Source: Microbacterium sp. AZCO
GTDB lineage: Bacteria; Actinomycetota; Actinomycetes; Actinomycetales; Microbacteriaceae
Length of the DNA stretch: 64,000 nt
Reading direction: 5' to 3'
NCBI RefSeq assembly: GCF_039614715.1
Contig: NZ_CP154857.1
Coordinates: 124,001-188,000 of the forward strand
Below, one piece after another: positions 9,319 through 17,901 of the stretch (the stretch's first letter is position 1; each line of letters starts with the position of its first letter). The notes under the pieces are model-generated. The model ran no database searches. It worked only from the letters and a program-made list of their open reading frames with translations, and was not told the origin of the DNA. A program made the translations under genes and the position numbers.

Positions 9319-9351
9319 TATGGATCCACATATGATACTTTTGGATCCTGT
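9319..9351. promoter_or_regulatory. GntR operator pair A
   Basis: Boxes TATGGATCCACA (9319-9330) and TTTGGATCCTGT (9340-9351), GGATCC centres 21 bp apart, in the divergent region between the amidotransferase-like gene and the PLP enzyme gene. Same architecture as seven other pairs in the window. Confidence 0.85.
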
Positions 9352-9370
9352 TCGAGAGACGTGGAGTCCC

Positions 9371-10627
9371 ATGACATCGGTGCCCGCGGCAGACGCCGCA
9401 CGAGAAATCGCGGTCCTCCCGCAGGACGGCTCCGCGATCGATGTGGCGCGCGAGCGCGAGCTCACGCGCGGCGCCGGGTTGTCGCACCACTTCAATGCGG
9501 CAGGGTCCGCGCTTCCGACGACCGCGGTCGTCTCGGCGGTCGTCGCGCACCTGCGGCTCGAGGAGCGCGTGGGCGGCTACGAAGCCGCGGCGCAGATGAA
9601 GGAGGATGTGGAAGCGGTCTACCGGTCGGCCGGCACGCTCCTCGGCTGCGCCGCAGACGAGATCGCGCTGTTCGACAGCGCCTCGACCGGTCTCCGCGTC
9701 CTCCTCGACGCCCTCCGGCCCATGCCCGGGTCGCGCATCATCGCCTCCCGCAGCACCTATGTGAGCCACGCGCTCCACCTCATGACGCTGCAGAACGAGC
9801 ACGACGTCGACGTCGTGCTCGCCCCCGTGGACGATGGTCGGCGCGTCGACCTGGAGGCCCTCGAGTCGCTCCTCGCCGACGGGCGTCCCACGATCCTGAC
9901 CATCGCCCACGTACCCACATCGTCGGGGCTCGTCGAGCCGGTCGCCGCCATCGGACGCCTGGCGCGGAAGTACGACGCGGTGTACCTGCTCGACGCGACG
10001 CAGTCCGTCGGGCACCTCGACATCGACGTCGCCGCGATCGGGTGCCATGTGCTCGTGACGACCGGCCGCAAGTTCCTTCGTGCGCCCCGGGGCACGGCGC
10101 TCGCGTACGTCGAGCGACACTGCGCGGCGATGCTCGTCCCGACCGCGCCCGACGTCCGGGGCTCGCGGTGGCTCGGCGAGCGCGACTGGGACGTCACCGC
10201 CACGGCGCGGCGGTTCGAGACCTGGGAGGCGGGCATCGCCGGCCGGCTCGGCCTCGGCGTCGCCCTCGACGAAGCGCAGCGCCGCGGCATCCCCGAGACG
10301 GCCGCATGGCTGACGTCGACAGGAGCTCACGTCCGGGAGTCGCTGCGCGGCATCCCCGGCGTGACGATCGCCGATCCCGAAGGCGCCGATTCGGCGATCG
10401 TGACATTCCTCGTGGACGGGCTGACGGCCGCACAGACCGCCGCACGCCTCGCCGACCGTCGGATCCGGGTGGTCTCGGTGCCGGCGACCCACGGCCAGTG
10501 GGATCTGGGGGATCGTGCGATAACGTCCGTCGTGCGTGCCTCCCTGCACGTGTACAACGACGACGGCGACATTGCGAAGCTCCTCGAAGGCGTCGCGGAT
10601 GCCGCCCGAGAAGGAGCCCGCACATGA
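9371..10627 (+). CDS. Class V aminotransferase-fold PLP enzyme (EgtE/cysteine-desulfurase-like)
   Basis: 418 residues. PLP-binding lysine in TTGRKFLRAPRGTAL and the aspartate in LLDATQSVGHLD that contacts the cofactor. The GRKFLRAPRG motif is closest to EgtE-type C-S lyases and isopenicillin-N-epimerase-like members of the class V family. ATG 9371 is chosen (GGAG about 8 bases before; the frame runs open further upstream through the operator, which cannot be coding). The stop overlaps the next gene by 4 bases. A lyase, epimerase or transaminase role cannot be told apart from sequence. Confidence 0.82.
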   Translation: MTSVPAADAAREIAVLPQDGSAIDVARERELTRGAGLSHHFNAAGSALPTTAVVSAVVAHLRLEERVGGYEAAAQMKEDVEAVYRSAGTLLGCAADEIALFDSASTGLRVLLDALRPMPGSRIIASRSTYVSHALHLMTLQNEHDVDVVLAPVDDGRRVDLEALESLLADGRPTILTIAHVPTSSGLVEPVAAIGRLARKYDAVYLLDATQSVGHLDIDVAAIGCHVLVTTGRKFLRAPRGTALAYVERHCAAMLVPTAPDVRGSRWLGERDWDVTATARRFETWEAGIAGRLGLGVALDEAQRRGIPETAAWLTSTGAHVRESLRGIPGVTIADPEGADSAIVTFLVDGLTAAQTAARLADRRIRVVSVPATHGQWDLGDRAITSVVRASLHVYNDDGDIAKLLEGVADAAREGART

Positions 10628-11718
10628 GCTCCCTCGACGCGGACGTCCTCGTCCTCGGCCTGGGCGTCCACGGCAGCGCGACCGCCGCGAGTCTCGCGCG
10701 ACGCGGCGTCGACGTGCTCGCGGTCGACCGATTCACGCCGGGACATGCGCGGGGCTCCTCGCACGGTCGCACACGCATGATCCGCCGCGCCTACCCCAAC
10801 CCGGTGTGGAACGACTTCGTCGCGCGCGCCTTCGACGGGTGGGCCGAGCTCGAGCGCCAGACGGGCGAGACGCTCGTGCACCGCACGGGCGGTCTGTACG
10901 CGCACCACGGCCAGTCGCAGCTGCAGGGGCCGGACTGCGTCGTCGTCGACGACCGCGCGCGCATGGCCGAGCTCATGCCCGGCTTCGCGGTGCCCGAGGG
11001 CTACCGGGCCGTCCATGATCCGTCCGCCGGCGTCATCGAGGCATCCCGCGCGCTCACGGCGTTGCAGCGATCCGCGAGCGCGCACGGAGCTGAGCTGCGG
11101 TGGGGCGTGCGCGCCGAGGGGTGGGAGAGCATCCAGGGCGGCGTCCTCGTGCGCACCGACGCGGGCGACCTGCGCGCGCGAACGCTCGTGATCGCGGGCG
11201 GCAGCTGGATGGGAGCGCTGGTGCCCGAGCTCGCACCCCTGCTCGAGGTCTGGCGCATCCTGACCCTCACGGTCGCGGCCGGGCAGGCGGTGGGGCAGCC
11301 GCCGTCGCTCGGCGCGTTCTCGGTCGACCGCTCGGAGGGCCTCGTGTTCGGCATCCCGGATGCGGATGGCAACGGCGTCAAGCTCGGGGTGGACGCGGGC
11401 GCCGTGTGGGACCCCGAGACCCCCGTCGCCCCGCCGTCGGACGACGAGATCGCCACGCTGCAGGCCCTCCTCGCGGCATACGTGCCCGGCATCGACACGA
11501 CGCCCGTCGAGGCCGCGGCATGCCTGTACACGATGACGGCCGACAAGCGCTTCGTCCTGGGACCGCTCGGGCGCGCGCCGGAGGTGATCGTCGCCTCCGC
11601 GTGCTCGGGGCACGGCTTCAAGTTCGGGCCCGCGGTCGGCGAGGCGCTCGCAGATCTGGCGACGGGCGTCGCACGCGACGACCTCGCGTTCATCTCGACA
11701 TCCCGACGGGGGTTCTGA
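10624..11718 (+). CDS. FAD-dependent amine oxidase, monomeric sarcosine oxidase-like
   Basis: 364 residues of the DAO family. N-terminal Rossmann motif VLGLGVHGSATAASLARRG, then RGSSHGRTRMIR near residue 45. Near the C terminus CLYTMTADKRFVLG carries a Cys (residue 300) equivalent to the cysteine that binds FAD covalently in monomeric sarcosine oxidase, followed by SGHGFKF. Expected to oxidise a secondary or N-methyl amine to an imine or aldehyde with H2O2. ATG overlaps the preceding stop; part of the operon running to the copper oxidase. Confidence 0.9.
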   Translation: MSSLDADVLVLGLGVHGSATAASLARRGVDVLAVDRFTPGHARGSSHGRTRMIRRAYPNPVWNDFVARAFDGWAELERQTGETLVHRTGGLYAHHGQSQLQGPDCVVVDDRARMAELMPGFAVPEGYRAVHDPSAGVIEASRALTALQRSASAHGAELRWGVRAEGWESIQGGVLVRTDAGDLRARTLVIAGGSWMGALVPELAPLLEVWRILTLTVAAGQAVGQPPSLGAFSVDRSEGLVFGIPDADGNGVKLGVDAGAVWDPETPVAPPSDDEIATLQALLAAYVPGIDTTPVEAAACLYTMTADKRFVLGPLGRAPEVIVASACSGHGFKFGPAVGEALADLATGVARDDLAFISTSRRGF

Positions 11719-11720
11719 TC

Positions 11721-13256
11721 ATGACGATCGCGCTGGCCGCGCCGCATCCGGAAGCCGTCGCCGCGGGGGAGCGCGCCGTCGCCGCCGGCGGCAACGCCCT
11801 GGATGCCGCGCTCGCCGCGGCCGTGATGCTGACGGTCGTCTACCCGCACCAGTGCGCACTGGGCGGCGATCTCATCGCCCTCGTGCGGTCGCCGGAGGGC
11901 GCGACGACGGCCGTCGTCGCCGCCGGCACATCGCCTGCCGGCATCGCGGAGGCCGCCGCGGGCTGGACCGAGGTGCCCCGGCAGGGCGCGCACTCCGTCA
12001 CGGTGCCGGGCATGGTCGCGGGCTGGCGCGCGATCGCCGCGCTCGGCGCGCGGTCGGGCCTCGTGTCGGCCTTCGCGGATGCCGCGGCCGTCGCCGACGC
12101 AGGCACCGAGGTCAGCGCGGGGCTCGGCCGTGCGCTGGTGTCGCGCGCCGAGGCCGTGCTCGCCGATGCCGGCATGCGCGCCGTGTTCGCCGCCTCCGGC
12201 ACGCCTCTCCTCGAGGGGGAGATGCTGCGGCAGCCCGCCCTCGCGGACACCTTGCGCATGCTCGCCGACGATCCCGACGACTTCTACCGGGGCCGCATCG
12301 CGCGGTCGCTCGTGGCGACGCTGCGCGCCGCGGGCGGCACGCACACGGAGGACGACTTCGCGGGGTACGAGCCCGAGGTCGGGTCCTCCCTCACCCGCAC
12401 GATCGGCGCGCAGACGTGGCACGTCGCTCCGCCGCCGTCGGTCGGCGCCGTCCTCATAGGCGTCGTCCGCGCGGCGTCAGACCCGGCATCCCCTTCCCCC
12501 GCGGGTGCGCGGCTGGTGGACGCCGCGATCCGCGGCGTGCAGGCGCGCGCGGCCGCGCTCGGCGATCCCCGCACGAGCGAGGTGGATCTCGACGTGCTCC
12601 TCGACCTCGCCGCCGCCGTGCCCGCTCCGGCATTCGCCGAGCCCCGCCCGCTCGGCGACACGGCGGCCGTCACGGCCCTCGACGACGAGGGTTGGGGCGT
12701 CACGATCGTCCAGAGCGTCTACCAGACCTTCGGTGCGGGCCTGCTCGACCCGGCGACCGGGATCGTGCTGCACAACCGGGGGAGCGCCTTCAGCGTCGAC
12801 CCGGCCTCGCCCGCCGCGATCCGGCCGGGCGCCCGCCCGCCGCACACGCTGTGCCCCGCCATCGTCGACGCCCCCGACGCGACGGTCGTGGCGGGCTGCC
12901 AGGGCGGGCGCGCACAGGCGTGGATCCTCGCGCAGGTGCTCCCCGACGCGGTCGACGCGTCGTACGAGCTGCGGGGCATCCTGGCGCGTCCTCGCTGGGT
13001 GGTGGGCGACCGCGACCTCGGCCAGGACGTCCTGTCGCTCGTTGCCGAGCCCGGCGTCGCCGACGAGGTGCTCGCGCGCGCCGAGGAGCGGGGTCTCCCC
13101 GTCGTCCGGTTCACCGGCCCCGCCGATGAGGCCGGGCACGTGCAGCTCGTCCGGTGCGCGAGCGGCCTGCTGTCGAGCGCGAGCGACACCCGTGCGGACG
13201 GCGTCGGCACCCTCATCGGCACCGACAGAACCTCGACGGAAGAGAGCCGTGCATGA
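11721..13256 (+). CDS. Gamma-glutamyltransferase/hydrolase homologue 1 (cytosolic)
   Basis: 511 residues, Ntn-hydrolase GGT family. GNALDAALAAAV near the N terminus and PLGDTAAVTALDDEG, where Thr314 aligns with the catalytic Thr that follows autocleavage. No signal peptide, unlike the exported GGTs of the classical glutathione pathway, so it likely acts on cytosolic gamma-glutamyl intermediates. ATG 11721 is two bases after the previous stop; its own stop overlaps the copper oxidase start. Confidence 0.85.
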   Translation: MTIALAAPHPEAVAAGERAVAAGGNALDAALAAAVMLTVVYPHQCALGGDLIALVRSPEGATTAVVAAGTSPAGIAEAAAGWTEVPRQGAHSVTVPGMVAGWRAIAALGARSGLVSAFADAAAVADAGTEVSAGLGRALVSRAEAVLADAGMRAVFAASGTPLLEGEMLRQPALADTLRMLADDPDDFYRGRIARSLVATLRAAGGTHTEDDFAGYEPEVGSSLTRTIGAQTWHVAPPPSVGAVLIGVVRAASDPASPSPAGARLVDAAIRGVQARAAALGDPRTSEVDLDVLLDLAAAVPAPAFAEPRPLGDTAAVTALDDEGWGVTIVQSVYQTFGAGLLDPATGIVLHNRGSAFSVDPASPAAIRPGARPPHTLCPAIVDAPDATVVAGCQGGRAQAWILAQVLPDAVDASYELRGILARPRWVVGDRDLGQDVLSLVAEPGVADEVLARAEERGLPVVRFTGPADEAGHVQLVRCASGLLSSASDTRADGVGTLIGTDRTSTEESRA

Positions 13257-15421
13257 CCATCACGTCGACCGATCAGAATCGACACGAACACCTCACAGCC
13301 ACCACGGAGGGGGCAGCCATGCTCGCGCGCCACTGGTCCGATCCGCTCACCCCCGACGAGATCGCCGGGGTGGCCGCACTCGTGCGCACGGACCCCCGGA
13401 TCGGCGCCCACCCCCGGTTCTGGGGCATCGCGGTGGAGGAGTCGCTCGCGCGCACGCTCGCGCCCGGTCAGGGACGCCCCGTGCGCCTCGTCGTGATGAA
13501 CCCCGATGAGCACGCCGCGTGGGAGATCACGGCGTGGACCGCCGGCACCGACCGCGAGGCATCCCTCGGCTCCTGGTCGCCGGTCGACGCGAAGCGCCCC
13601 GGCGTCTCATCCGATGAGGCGCGCATGGTCGCGCAGGCCGCGCGGAACCACCCGCTCCTCAAAGAGGCGCTCGCCAAGCGCGGGATCACCGACACGTCGC
13701 TCGTCTGGGTCGACCCCGAGTCGATCACGGGCTTCGAGCCCGAGGGCTTCGAGGACCGCCGCCTCTCGTGGGGCTCGGTGTGGCACCGCGAGTCGGCGGA
13801 CGACAACGGCTACGCGCGCCCCGTTGCGGGTCTCGTGCCGATCCTCGACCTCGAGACGCTCGACATCATTCAGCTCGAAGACCACGGCGTCATCCCCATG
13901 ACGACGGAGGGCGGCAACTACCGCTCCGGCACGTGGGGGCCCGACCGCACCGTCGCGCCCCTCGAGATCACGCAGCCCGAGGGGCCCGGATTCGAGGTCG
14001 ACGGGCACCGCGTGACGTGGCAGAACTGGTCGTTTCGGATCGGCTTCACGCACCGCGAGGGCCTCGTGCTGCACGACATCGAGTACCGCGACGGTGACGT
14101 CGTGCGGCCCGTGCTGCGGCGTGCGTCGATCAACGAGATGTACGTGCCGTATCTCGACTCCGACCCGACGGCGTATCGCAAGAACTTCTTCGACTGGGGC
14201 GAGTACGGCGCGGGTCCGCTGACCTCCTCGCTCGAGTTCGGCTGCGACTGCCTCGGCGAGATCCACTACTTCGACGCGCACTACCTCAACGGCTATGGCG
14301 AAGCCAAGACGATCACGAACGGCGTGTGCCTGCACGAGGAGGACCACTCGATCCTCTGGAAGCACGTCAACACGCGCACCGGCGAGGCGGACGTTCGCCG
14401 CTCCCGCCGGCTCGTCATCTCGTTCTTCGCGACCGTCGCGAACTACGACTACGGCTTCTACTGGTCGCTGCACCAGGACGGCAACATCGAGCTCGAGGTC
14501 AAGCTCACCGGCATCCTGTCCGTCTCGGGCATCGCCGACGACACGTCGCCCGCGTTCGGGCGCATGGTGAGCCCCAACGTGCAGGCGCCCACGCATCAGC
14601 ACTACTTCGCCGTGCGCCTCGACACCGCCGTGGACGGCGCCAAGAACCGGCTCGTCGAGGTGCACGCCGAGATCGAGGACGACGACGAGCTCAACCCGTA
14701 CGGCAACGCCGTGAAGATGGTGTCAGAGACGATCGCGTCCGAGAAGGATGCCGCGCGCATGGCCGATGCGTCGCGTGCCGTGCACTGGCGAATCGAGAAC
14801 ACCGAGAAGAAGAACCGCTTCGGCGAGTCGACGGCGTACCGCCTCACGCTCCCGAATACGACGCGACTCTTCGCGAAGCCGGGCAGCGTCGTGGCCCGCA
14901 AGGCGCCGTTCGTCGCGAAGCACCTGTGGGCGACGGCCTACGACCCGGCCGAGCGGTTCATCGCCGGCGAGTACCCCAACCAGGCCGACCTCTCGGCCGA
15001 GGGGATCACGGCGTGGCAGGAGGCGGACCGTCCCCTCGACGGCGCCGAACTGGTCGTCTGGCCCGTCGTGGGCGTGCACCACTACCCGAAGCCCGAGGAG
15101 TGGCCGATCATGCCGACGCACCGCATCGGGCTTCGGCTCGAGCCGGACGGGTTCTTCGTGCGCAATCCCTCGCTCGACGTGCCGCCGTCGGAGAGCTGCC
15201 ACGTGCCGTCGCCCGGCGGCGTCGCGCCGGCCCGCCACGACCACGGCGCACACGCGGGGCACGACCACGGCGCACACGCGGGGCACGACCACGGCGTGCA
15301 CGGCGGCGCCGGTGCACACGCGGGTCATGACCACACCGGGCATGACCACACCGGGCACGACCACGACGGGCACGACCGCGGTCACGGGGGCCACGAGAAT
15401 CACGGGCACGCCCACCACTGA
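13253..15421 (+). CDS. Copper-containing primary amine oxidase with His-rich C-terminal tail
   Basis: 722 residues. Topaquinone precursor Tyr398 in VANYDYGFYW; copper ligands His448 and His450 (HQHYFAV) and His610 (GVHHYPKPEEWP), with spacing as in phenylethylamine/tyramine oxidases. Oxidises a primary amine to an aldehyde plus NH3 and H2O2. The last 62 residues contain 23 His in HDHGAHAG and HDHTG repeats, absent from typical bacterial homologues of about 640 residues; a copper-binding or storage role is inferred. ATGA overlap with the GGT gene and TGATG overlap with the membrane protein downstream show one operon. Confidence 0.93.
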   Translation: MTITSTDQNRHEHLTATTEGAAMLARHWSDPLTPDEIAGVAALVRTDPRIGAHPRFWGIAVEESLARTLAPGQGRPVRLVVMNPDEHAAWEITAWTAGTDREASLGSWSPVDAKRPGVSSDEARMVAQAARNHPLLKEALAKRGITDTSLVWVDPESITGFEPEGFEDRRLSWGSVWHRESADDNGYARPVAGLVPILDLETLDIIQLEDHGVIPMTTEGGNYRSGTWGPDRTVAPLEITQPEGPGFEVDGHRVTWQNWSFRIGFTHREGLVLHDIEYRDGDVVRPVLRRASINEMYVPYLDSDPTAYRKNFFDWGEYGAGPLTSSLEFGCDCLGEIHYFDAHYLNGYGEAKTITNGVCLHEEDHSILWKHVNTRTGEADVRRSRRLVISFFATVANYDYGFYWSLHQDGNIELEVKLTGILSVSGIADDTSPAFGRMVSPNVQAPTHQHYFAVRLDTAVDGAKNRLVEVHAEIEDDDELNPYGNAVKMVSETIASEKDAARMADASRAVHWRIENTEKKNRFGESTAYRLTLPNTTRLFAKPGSVVARKAPFVAKHLWATAYDPAERFIAGEYPNQADLSAEGITAWQEADRPLDGAELVVWPVVGVHHYPKPEEWPIMPTHRIGLRLEPDGFFVRNPSLDVPPSESCHVPSPGGVAPARHDHGAHAGHDHGAHAGHDHGVHGGAGAHAGHDHTGHDHTGHDHDGHDRGHGGHENHGHAHH
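15236..15370 (+). repeat. In-frame tandem repeats encoding the His-rich tail
   Basis: Two perfect 24-base units (15236-15259, 15260-15283) plus a partial third, then three 15-base units (15326-15340, 15341-15355, 15356-15370). Both periods are multiples of three, so copy-number change would lengthen or shorten the tail without a frameshift. Confidence 0.85.
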
Positions 15422-15966
15422 TGGCCGACGTCCTCCTGCATGCGGGCGCGCTCGGCGCAACGGCGCTGAGCATATGCTGTCTCGCGGCATCCCGCCCGCG
15501 CGTCCGCATGCAGGAGTTGGTGCTCGCTGTCGCGATGCTCCTCGCCATGACGGATGTCGTGCTGGGGCTCTCGCTGGTCGCGCCGGTCTGGTGGGCGGCG
15601 GTCATCCTCGCGACAGCCATGCTCTCGACTGCCGGGCTGCGCGACCGCGGCTCCTCACGTGCCGTGCGGTCAGCTCGTGCGATGGATGCGCTGGGAGCCA
15701 TCCTCATGGCGACACTGCTGCTGCTCATGGCCGGCCCGGGCGCCGCAGGCGACGACGCTCACGCGGGGCACGGCGTGTCGTCGACAGCCCTTGCCTGCGC
15801 CGTCGTCGGTGCGAGTGCGGTCTTCGCGGCGGCATCCGTCCACATGGCGGTGACCATGCGGATGCCGCGGGCCGCGGCATCCTTCCCGGTATACGTCCTC
15901 CGGCGCGCAGCGCCCCTCGCGATGGGTGCTTCCGTGCTGCTCATGGCCGCTGTCGCGGTCGTCTGA
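15421..15966 (+). CDS. Integral membrane protein, DUF5134-like
   Basis: 181 residues with about five hydrophobic helices and a short His-containing loop (DDAHAGHG) after the third or fourth. It resembles DUF5134-type actinobacterial membrane proteins. Translationally coupled to the copper oxidase (TGATG), so a role in copper supply or in anchoring the oxidase is an attractive but unproven idea. Confidence 0.65.
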   Translation: MADVLLHAGALGATALSICCLAASRPRVRMQELVLAVAMLLAMTDVVLGLSLVAPVWWAAVILATAMLSTAGLRDRGSSRAVRSARAMDALGAILMATLLLLMAGPGAAGDDAHAGHGVSSTALACAVVGASAVFAAASVHMAVTMRMPRAAASFPVYVLRRAAPLAMGASVLLMAAVAVV

Positions 15967-15989
15967 CGCGGGCGGAGCGACGCCGATGG

Positions 15990-16015
15990 GTGGCGCGCGG
16001 CGCCGGTCGCGCCAC
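15990..16015. terminator. Stem-loop between convergent genes
   Basis: GTGGCGCG (15990-15997) and CGCGCCAC (16008-16015) form an 8-bp stem around a 10-base self-complementary loop, in the 74-base space between the membrane protein and the convergent gntR gene. No T-run, as is common in high-GC genomes. Confidence 0.5.
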
Positions 16016-16040
16016 TCAGCCTTTGCGGACGCCGGCGGGC

Positions 16041-16760
16041 TCAGCCCTTGTAGACGATCGAGGAGCGCCGCTCGTACCAGCGGGCCAGCTGCTCTCCGGC
16101 CTTGAGGACGTGCTCCCGCATCTCGGCGCGCGCGGCCTCGGCGTCGCCGCGCTCGAGCGCGTCGAGGATGCGCTCGTGCTCGTGGAAGTTCTCCTCGCGG
16201 TGACGCGCGTCGTTCACGAGGAGCTGCGCGGACACGTTGCGCGGGAACGTCTCGTTGATCTCGTCGATCGCGCGGGCGAGCCGGGCATTCCCCGAGAGCT
16301 CGGCGATCGTGCTGTGGAAGATGTCGTTCTCGCGCCTGCTGTTCAGGGCCGCGCTGCGCGTCTCGTCGCTCTCGGCGACCGACCGGTCGTACATCGCGCG
16401 GTTGGCGTTGCGGAGCTTCTCGATGTCGGACTGCGAGGCCTGCGCGATGGAGAGCGATGCCGCGAGGGCCTCGAGCTCGGCGCGCACCTGATAGGCCTCA
16501 CGGACCTCCCACGGGGCGGGGACGCGCACGACGGCGCCGCGATTGGGCACGACGTCGATGAGACCGCCGGTCTGGAGCTGCCGCAGCGCCTCGCGCACCG
16601 GCGTGCGGCTCACGCCGAAGTCGTTGGCCAGCTCGGCCTGCCGCAGCTGCGAGCCGATGGCGATCTCGCCGGACATGATGCGCGCGCGGATCTTCGCGGC
16701 GATGTCGTCGACAAGAGCGTGGCCGGACATCTCCGACGGGAACTGCTCCTGGACAGTCAT
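16041..16760 (-). CDS. GntR-family regulator, FCD (VanR-like) subfamily; probable regulon controller
   Basis: 239 residues: winged helix-turn-helix at about 15-80 (ASN-DFGVSRTPVREALRQL region) and a C-terminal FCD ligand-binding domain with the metal-site pattern FHSTIAELSGN and HEHERILDAL. Start at 16760 is chosen because AAAGGGA precedes it; the longer frame crosses the promoter region. Divergent from the reductase/Rieske operon with operator pair B between them, so autoregulation is expected. FCD regulators of vanillate type bind ATTGGATCCAAT-like palindromes, which is the repeated sequence here. Confidence 0.92.
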   Translation of the reverse strand: MTVQEQFPSEMSGHALVDDIAAKIRARIMSGEIAIGSQLRQAELANDFGVSRTPVREALRQLQTGGLIDVVPNRGAVVRVPAPWEVREAYQVRAELEALAASLSIAQASQSDIEKLRNANRAMYDRSVAESDETRSAALNSRRENDIFHSTIAELSGNARLARAIDEINETFPRNVSAQLLVNDARHREENFHEHERILDALERGDAEAARAEMREHVLKAGEQLARWYERRSSIVYKG

Positions 16761-16868
16761 GCGATCCCTTTCCGCCCCTCCTCCGCATACGGCGAGGCGT
16801 TTCGCACCGTAGCAGACAGGCACCTCTATCCGAACGCAACGGCGGACGAATGTCTACAATCATGCCAT

Positions 16869-16901
16869 ATTGGATCCAGATTACATCTGTTAGGATCCAA
16901 A
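16869..16901. promoter_or_regulatory. GntR operator pair B
   Basis: ATTGGATCCAGA (16869-16880) and TTAGGATCCAAA (16890-16901), centres 21 bp apart, in the divergent gntR/reductase region. A TACAAT at 16855-16860 could be the -10 of the rightward promoter, which would place both boxes over and just after the transcription start. Confidence 0.88.
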
Positions 16902-16923
16902 CATGACGGCACCGGAGGACTCG

Positions 16924-17850
16924 ATGGAACAGGCGGCCCGAGTGCGCACGATGACGCTCGAGGCGGACGACGTCCTCGCCGTGGAGCTCGAGCCGCTCGA
17001 CGGCCCTTCGTCGGAGTGGACGGCGGGCGCCCACATCGATCTCGTTCTGCCTGACGCCCCCGTGCGCCAGTACTCGCTCACCGGCCGGCCCGGATCCGCG
17101 CGCTACCGCATCGCCGTGCTCCGCGAAGAGCGCAGCCGAGGGGGATCGAAGGCCGTCCACGAGCGCCTGCGCCCCGGAGACATCGTCAGGCTCCGCGGTC
17201 CCCGCAACCATTTCGCGCTCGAGCCCGCCGCCGAGTACCTCTTCGTCGCCGGGGGCATCGGGATCACCCCGATCGTTCCGATGCTCCACGCCGCCGAGCG
17301 AGCCGGTGCGCGCTGGCACCTGCTCTATCTCGGTTCGACGCGGCGCCGAATGGCGTTCCTCGAAGAGATCGAGTCGATCGGCGGGGGCGCCGTGACCGTC
17401 GTGGTCCGCGATGAGGGTGGGCGAGCCGACCTCGCGGAGGTCCTCGCGGCGCACCCCGAGGCATCCGTCTACGCGTGCGGACCCGAGCGCATGCTCGCGG
17501 CGCTGCAGGAGCTGCTTCCTGACGAGACGGGCCGGCTCCGGTTCGAGTACTTCGCCGCACCCGAGGTCGAGTACGAGCCGGGCGGCGCCTTCTCGATCCG
17601 TCTCGCCCGCACGGGGGTCGAGCTTCCCGTCGAGCCCCAGCAGTCCGTGCTCGAGGTCATGCGCGCGGCAGGCGTCGAGGTGCTCACCGATTGCGAGGAG
17701 GGCATCTGCGGCAGCTGCGAGACGCACGTCCTCGAGGGCGAGGTCGAGCACCGGGACTTCGTCCTGACGTCGAAGGAGCGGGAGGCCATGGACTGCATGA
17801 TGGTCTGCGTCTCGCGGGCCTCGTGCCCTCTTCTCGTCCTCGATGCGTAA
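16924..17850 (+). CDS. VanB-like oxygenase reductase (flavin/NAD plus 2Fe-2S)
   Basis: Electron transfer from NAD(P)H to the Rieske oxygenase encoded next. Flavin motif RQYSLTG, NAD motif AGGIGITPIVPML, and a C-terminal plant-type ferredoxin domain with CEEGICGSCETHVLEG and a distal Cys. About 308 residues, the size of phthalate/vanillate-type reductases. ATG 16924 is preferred because GGAGG (16914-16918) precedes it; ATG 16903 is in frame but only two bases from operator box B2. Confidence 0.92.
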   Translation: MEQAARVRTMTLEADDVLAVELEPLDGPSSEWTAGAHIDLVLPDAPVRQYSLTGRPGSARYRIAVLREERSRGGSKAVHERLRPGDIVRLRGPRNHFALEPAAEYLFVAGGIGITPIVPMLHAAERAGARWHLLYLGSTRRRMAFLEEIESIGGGAVTVVVRDEGGRADLAEVLAAHPEASVYACGPERMLAALQELLPDETGRLRFEYFAAPEVEYEPGGAFSIRLARTGVELPVEPQQSVLEVMRAAGVEVLTDCEEGICGSCETHVLEGEVEHRDFVLTSKEREAMDCMMVCVSRASCPLLVLDA

Positions 17851-17855
17851 ATCAA

Positions 17856-17888
17856 ACTGGATACAATAACTACAAGATCGGATACCGA
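17856..17888. promoter_or_regulatory. GntR operator pair C
   Basis: ACTGGATACAAT (17856-17867) and ATCGGATACCGA (17877-17888): weaker boxes, both with GGATAC cores, but again exactly 21 bp apart, in the 51-base gap between the reductase and Rieske genes. This suggests the oxygenase gene has its own regulated promoter. Confidence 0.7.
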
Positions 17889-17901
17889 GGGGTAGATCGC
17901 G

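Noticed and set aside
15236..15370. Tandem repeats considered as a CRISPR array
   Set aside because: No unique spacers; units are in-frame codons for the His-rich tail of the copper oxidase.
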